This document shows positions 31,971 to 32,890 of a stretch of 32,890 nucleotides of DNA, in pieces. The translations under genes were made by a program, and so were the position numbers. The notes below the pieces were generated by a model that searched no databases, was not told the origin of the DNA, and saw only the letters and a program-made list of their open reading frames with translations. The DNA lies in assembly GCA_036823195.1 (NCBI GenBank), contig DAISGI010000027.1, positions 1 through 32,890 on the forward strand, in the 5' to 3' direction. Origin of the DNA: UBA4874 sp002399435. Lineage in GTDB: Bacteria > Bacillota > Clostridia > Caldicoprobacterales > DTU083. The stretch's first letter is position 1. Every line of letters begins with the position of its first letter.

Positions 31971-32054
31971 CATAAGAATAACAGGTCAATCCTATTATCA
32001 TAAGAATAACAGGTCAATTCCATTATCATAAGAATAACGGGCCAATCCCATTAT
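31971..32054. repeat. 28-nt tandem repeat, three copies
   Basis: Units 31971-31998, 31999-32026 and 32027-32054 abut exactly; each starts CATAAGAATAAC and ends CTATTAT or CATTAT, with two to four substitutions between copies. The array lies between the deacetylase stop and the predicted promoter of the CYTH gene. Confidence 0.95.
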
Positions 32055-32071
32055 CCACACCGGCAAATGTA

Positions 32072-32080
32072 TGGTAAAAT
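32072..32080 (+). promoter_or_regulatory. Possible extended -10 promoter of the CYTH gene
   Basis: TGGTAAAAT, an extended -10, lies about 43 nt before the TTG start; the -35 is weak (TTATCC, 18-nt spacing) and starts at the end of the repeat array. Confidence 0.4.
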
Positions 32081-32122
32081 AGGATATCCATAAATATCAA
32101 AAGACCCGGGAGGCGGAAACTG

Positions 32123-32779
32123 TTGTCCAACACCGAAACAGAACTCAAATATTTGCTGAGCCGAAAAGACTTCCATTGCCTGTATCATCATCTGCAGCCA
32201 AACAATAATATATCGCTGATCCGGCAGGTGAACTATTACTTCGCTTCTCCGGACTCCCCTCTGACCCGAAGCCCCATCAATATCCGAATTCGGTTTCTCG
32301 GGGAAAAGTCGGAACTGACCTGCAAAATACCCATTGTCAACCAAACAACCGATGTCCTGCAGAACAGTTATGAATACAACAGGCAATTCAGCAGAAAAGA
32401 AGCCTTGCATACCATAAAAGACGGACTGTCCGACAAAGCCCAGACGGAATTCTTCCCCGAAATGCTGAGGAACCATTCCCTTCAGCCAACGGATCTGATT
32501 TGCTATGGGCATCTTCGGACCGCAAGGTTCCATTTTCCGGTAAAAGACGGATTCTCCCCTGTTCTTCTGGACGTCAATGCTTATCTCGGTACTTTTGACT
32601 ATGAACTGGAATGGGAACTGGATCTACTACAAAACAAATTGCAGTCAAAGCAATTGCAGCAGGCGAATACCTTCCTGAAGGAATTGTTTCAAAAACTGAA
32701 CATTTCCCCGGCAGGCGGCCTGAAACCCAAAAGAGTGCGTTTCCTTGAGAGACTTTTCAGCTTGCGGTCTATCAGATAA
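32123..32779 (+). CDS. CYTH-domain protein (triphosphate tunnel fold)
   Basis: This 218-residue cytosolic protein has the CYTH signature ExExK at residues 5-9 (ETELK), then alternating charged strands such as NIRIRFLGEKSELTCKIP, LLDVNAYLGTFDYELEWEL and a basic C terminus. The family includes inorganic triphosphatases, thiamine triphosphatases and adenylate cyclases; Bacillota members of the YjbK kind are generally taken as triphosphatases. The start is a TTG with GGGAGG 9 nt upstream; no ATG fits. It stands alone, followed by a strong hairpin and then the end of an rRNA operon on the other strand. Confidence 0.8.
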   Translation: MSNTETELKYLLSRKDFHCLYHHLQPNNNISLIRQVNYYFASPDSPLTRSPINIRIRFLGEKSELTCKIPIVNQTTDVLQNSYEYNRQFSRKEALHTIKDGLSDKAQTEFFPEMLRNHSLQPTDLICYGHLRTARFHFPVKDGFSPVLLDVNAYLGTFDYELEWELDLLQNKLQSKQLQQANTFLKELFQKLNISPAGGLKPKRVRFLERLFSLRSIR

Positions 32780-32792
32780 ACAACAAAAAGCA

Positions 32793-32831
32793 AAGCACCC
32801 AACGTATCAGTAAATTCTACGTTGGGTGCTT
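32793..32831. terminator. Bidirectional terminator between the CYTH gene and an rRNA operon
   Basis: A perfect 14-bp stem (AAGCACCCAACGTA at 32793-32806 with TACGTTGGGTGCTT at 32818-32831). On the minus strand it is followed by TGCTTTTTG, on the plus strand by CTTTAAG, so the stronger use is as terminator of the leftward rRNA operon. Confidence 0.85.
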
Positions 32832-32839
32832 CTTTAAGA

Positions 32840-32890
32840 TCCGGCAGTGACCTGCTCTTCCGGGAGGTCGCCCTCCAGGTACCATAGGCG
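32840..32890 (-). rRNA. 5S ribosomal RNA (3' half, cut by window end)
   Basis: Read on the minus strand, the sequence CGCCTATGGTACC, GGAGGGCGACCTCC and GGAAGAGCAGGTCACTGCC matches the conserved 3' half of bacterial 5S rRNA (loop E/D region and closing stem). The 5' half lies beyond the window. The terminator 9 nt downstream and the leftward direction indicate the end of an rRNA operon. Confidence 0.87.

Overview
The window looks like chromosomal DNA from a mid-GC Bacillota (Clostridia-type) bacterium. The support is strong Shine-Dalgarno sites before nearly every gene, sigma-A promoters of TTGACA/TATAAT type, a serS T-box leader, a TPP riboswitch, Gram-positive lipoprotein signals, a BCCT carrier and a NodB cell-wall deacetylase. 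I cannot fix the genus. Three runs of exactly 100 N (6494-6593, 20942-21041, 28232-28331) are scaffold gaps, so this is a draft assembly.

Layout. 1-2496: 3' end of an oligopeptide/dipeptide ABC importer (permease, two ATPases). 2739-5430 (-): a 2,4-diaminopentanoate-dehydrogenase-type oxidoreductase and a BCCT betaine/carnitine/choline-type carrier. 5838-6485: a HAD phosphatase. 6594-10984 (-): a CUT1 sugar ABC importer (two permeases, a lipoprotein) plus a Gfo/Idh/MocA dehydrogenase, divergent from an XRE regulator (11406-11753). 12157-15350: a zinc importer znuA-znuC-znuB and a Fur/Zur-type regulator. 15384-18367 (-): an ABC exporter of one ATPase and two different half-size FtsX/MacB-like permeases. 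18692-23647 (-): a two-component system plus a large ATPase/permease pair of the antimicrobial-peptide-resistance type, with a gap across the ATPase/permease junction. 24010-25945: a MarR regulator and a MATE efflux pump. 26007-26915: a TPP riboswitch, thiamine pyrophosphokinase and a 30-codon remnant of thiD. 26935-28068 (-): a zinc alcohol dehydrogenase. 28558-30539 (-): two tRNA-Ser genes and serS under a serine T-box. 30642-32779: a small unknown protein, a polysaccharide deacetylase and a CYTH-domain protein. 32840-32890 (-): 3' half of a 5S rRNA, so an rRNA operon enters from the right.

How it fits together. Most of the window is housekeeping and envelope-related transport. Regulators sit beside what they probably control: XRE with sugar ABC, Zur-type with Znu, TCS with the antimicrobial-type ABC, MarR with MATE, TPP riboswitch with the thiamine kinase, T-box with serS. 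Serine decoding is grouped: serS, tRNA-Ser(UGA) and tRNA-Ser(GCU) lie together, while the T-box specifier reads UCC, matching neither anticodon by strict Watson-Crick pairing.

The least expected signal is structural. Many intergenic regions carry their own short tandem repeat (units about 16-55 nt, 2-5 copies, unrelated in sequence between loci), and at three loci it lies exactly between a predicted promoter and the start codon. Other points are a roughly 39-bp promoter element shared by two distant genes, the decayed thiD, and a MarR promoter with a perfect palindrome inside the core promoter. I found no CRISPR array, prophage, integrase or transposase, and no clear evidence of a wholly new multi-gene system.
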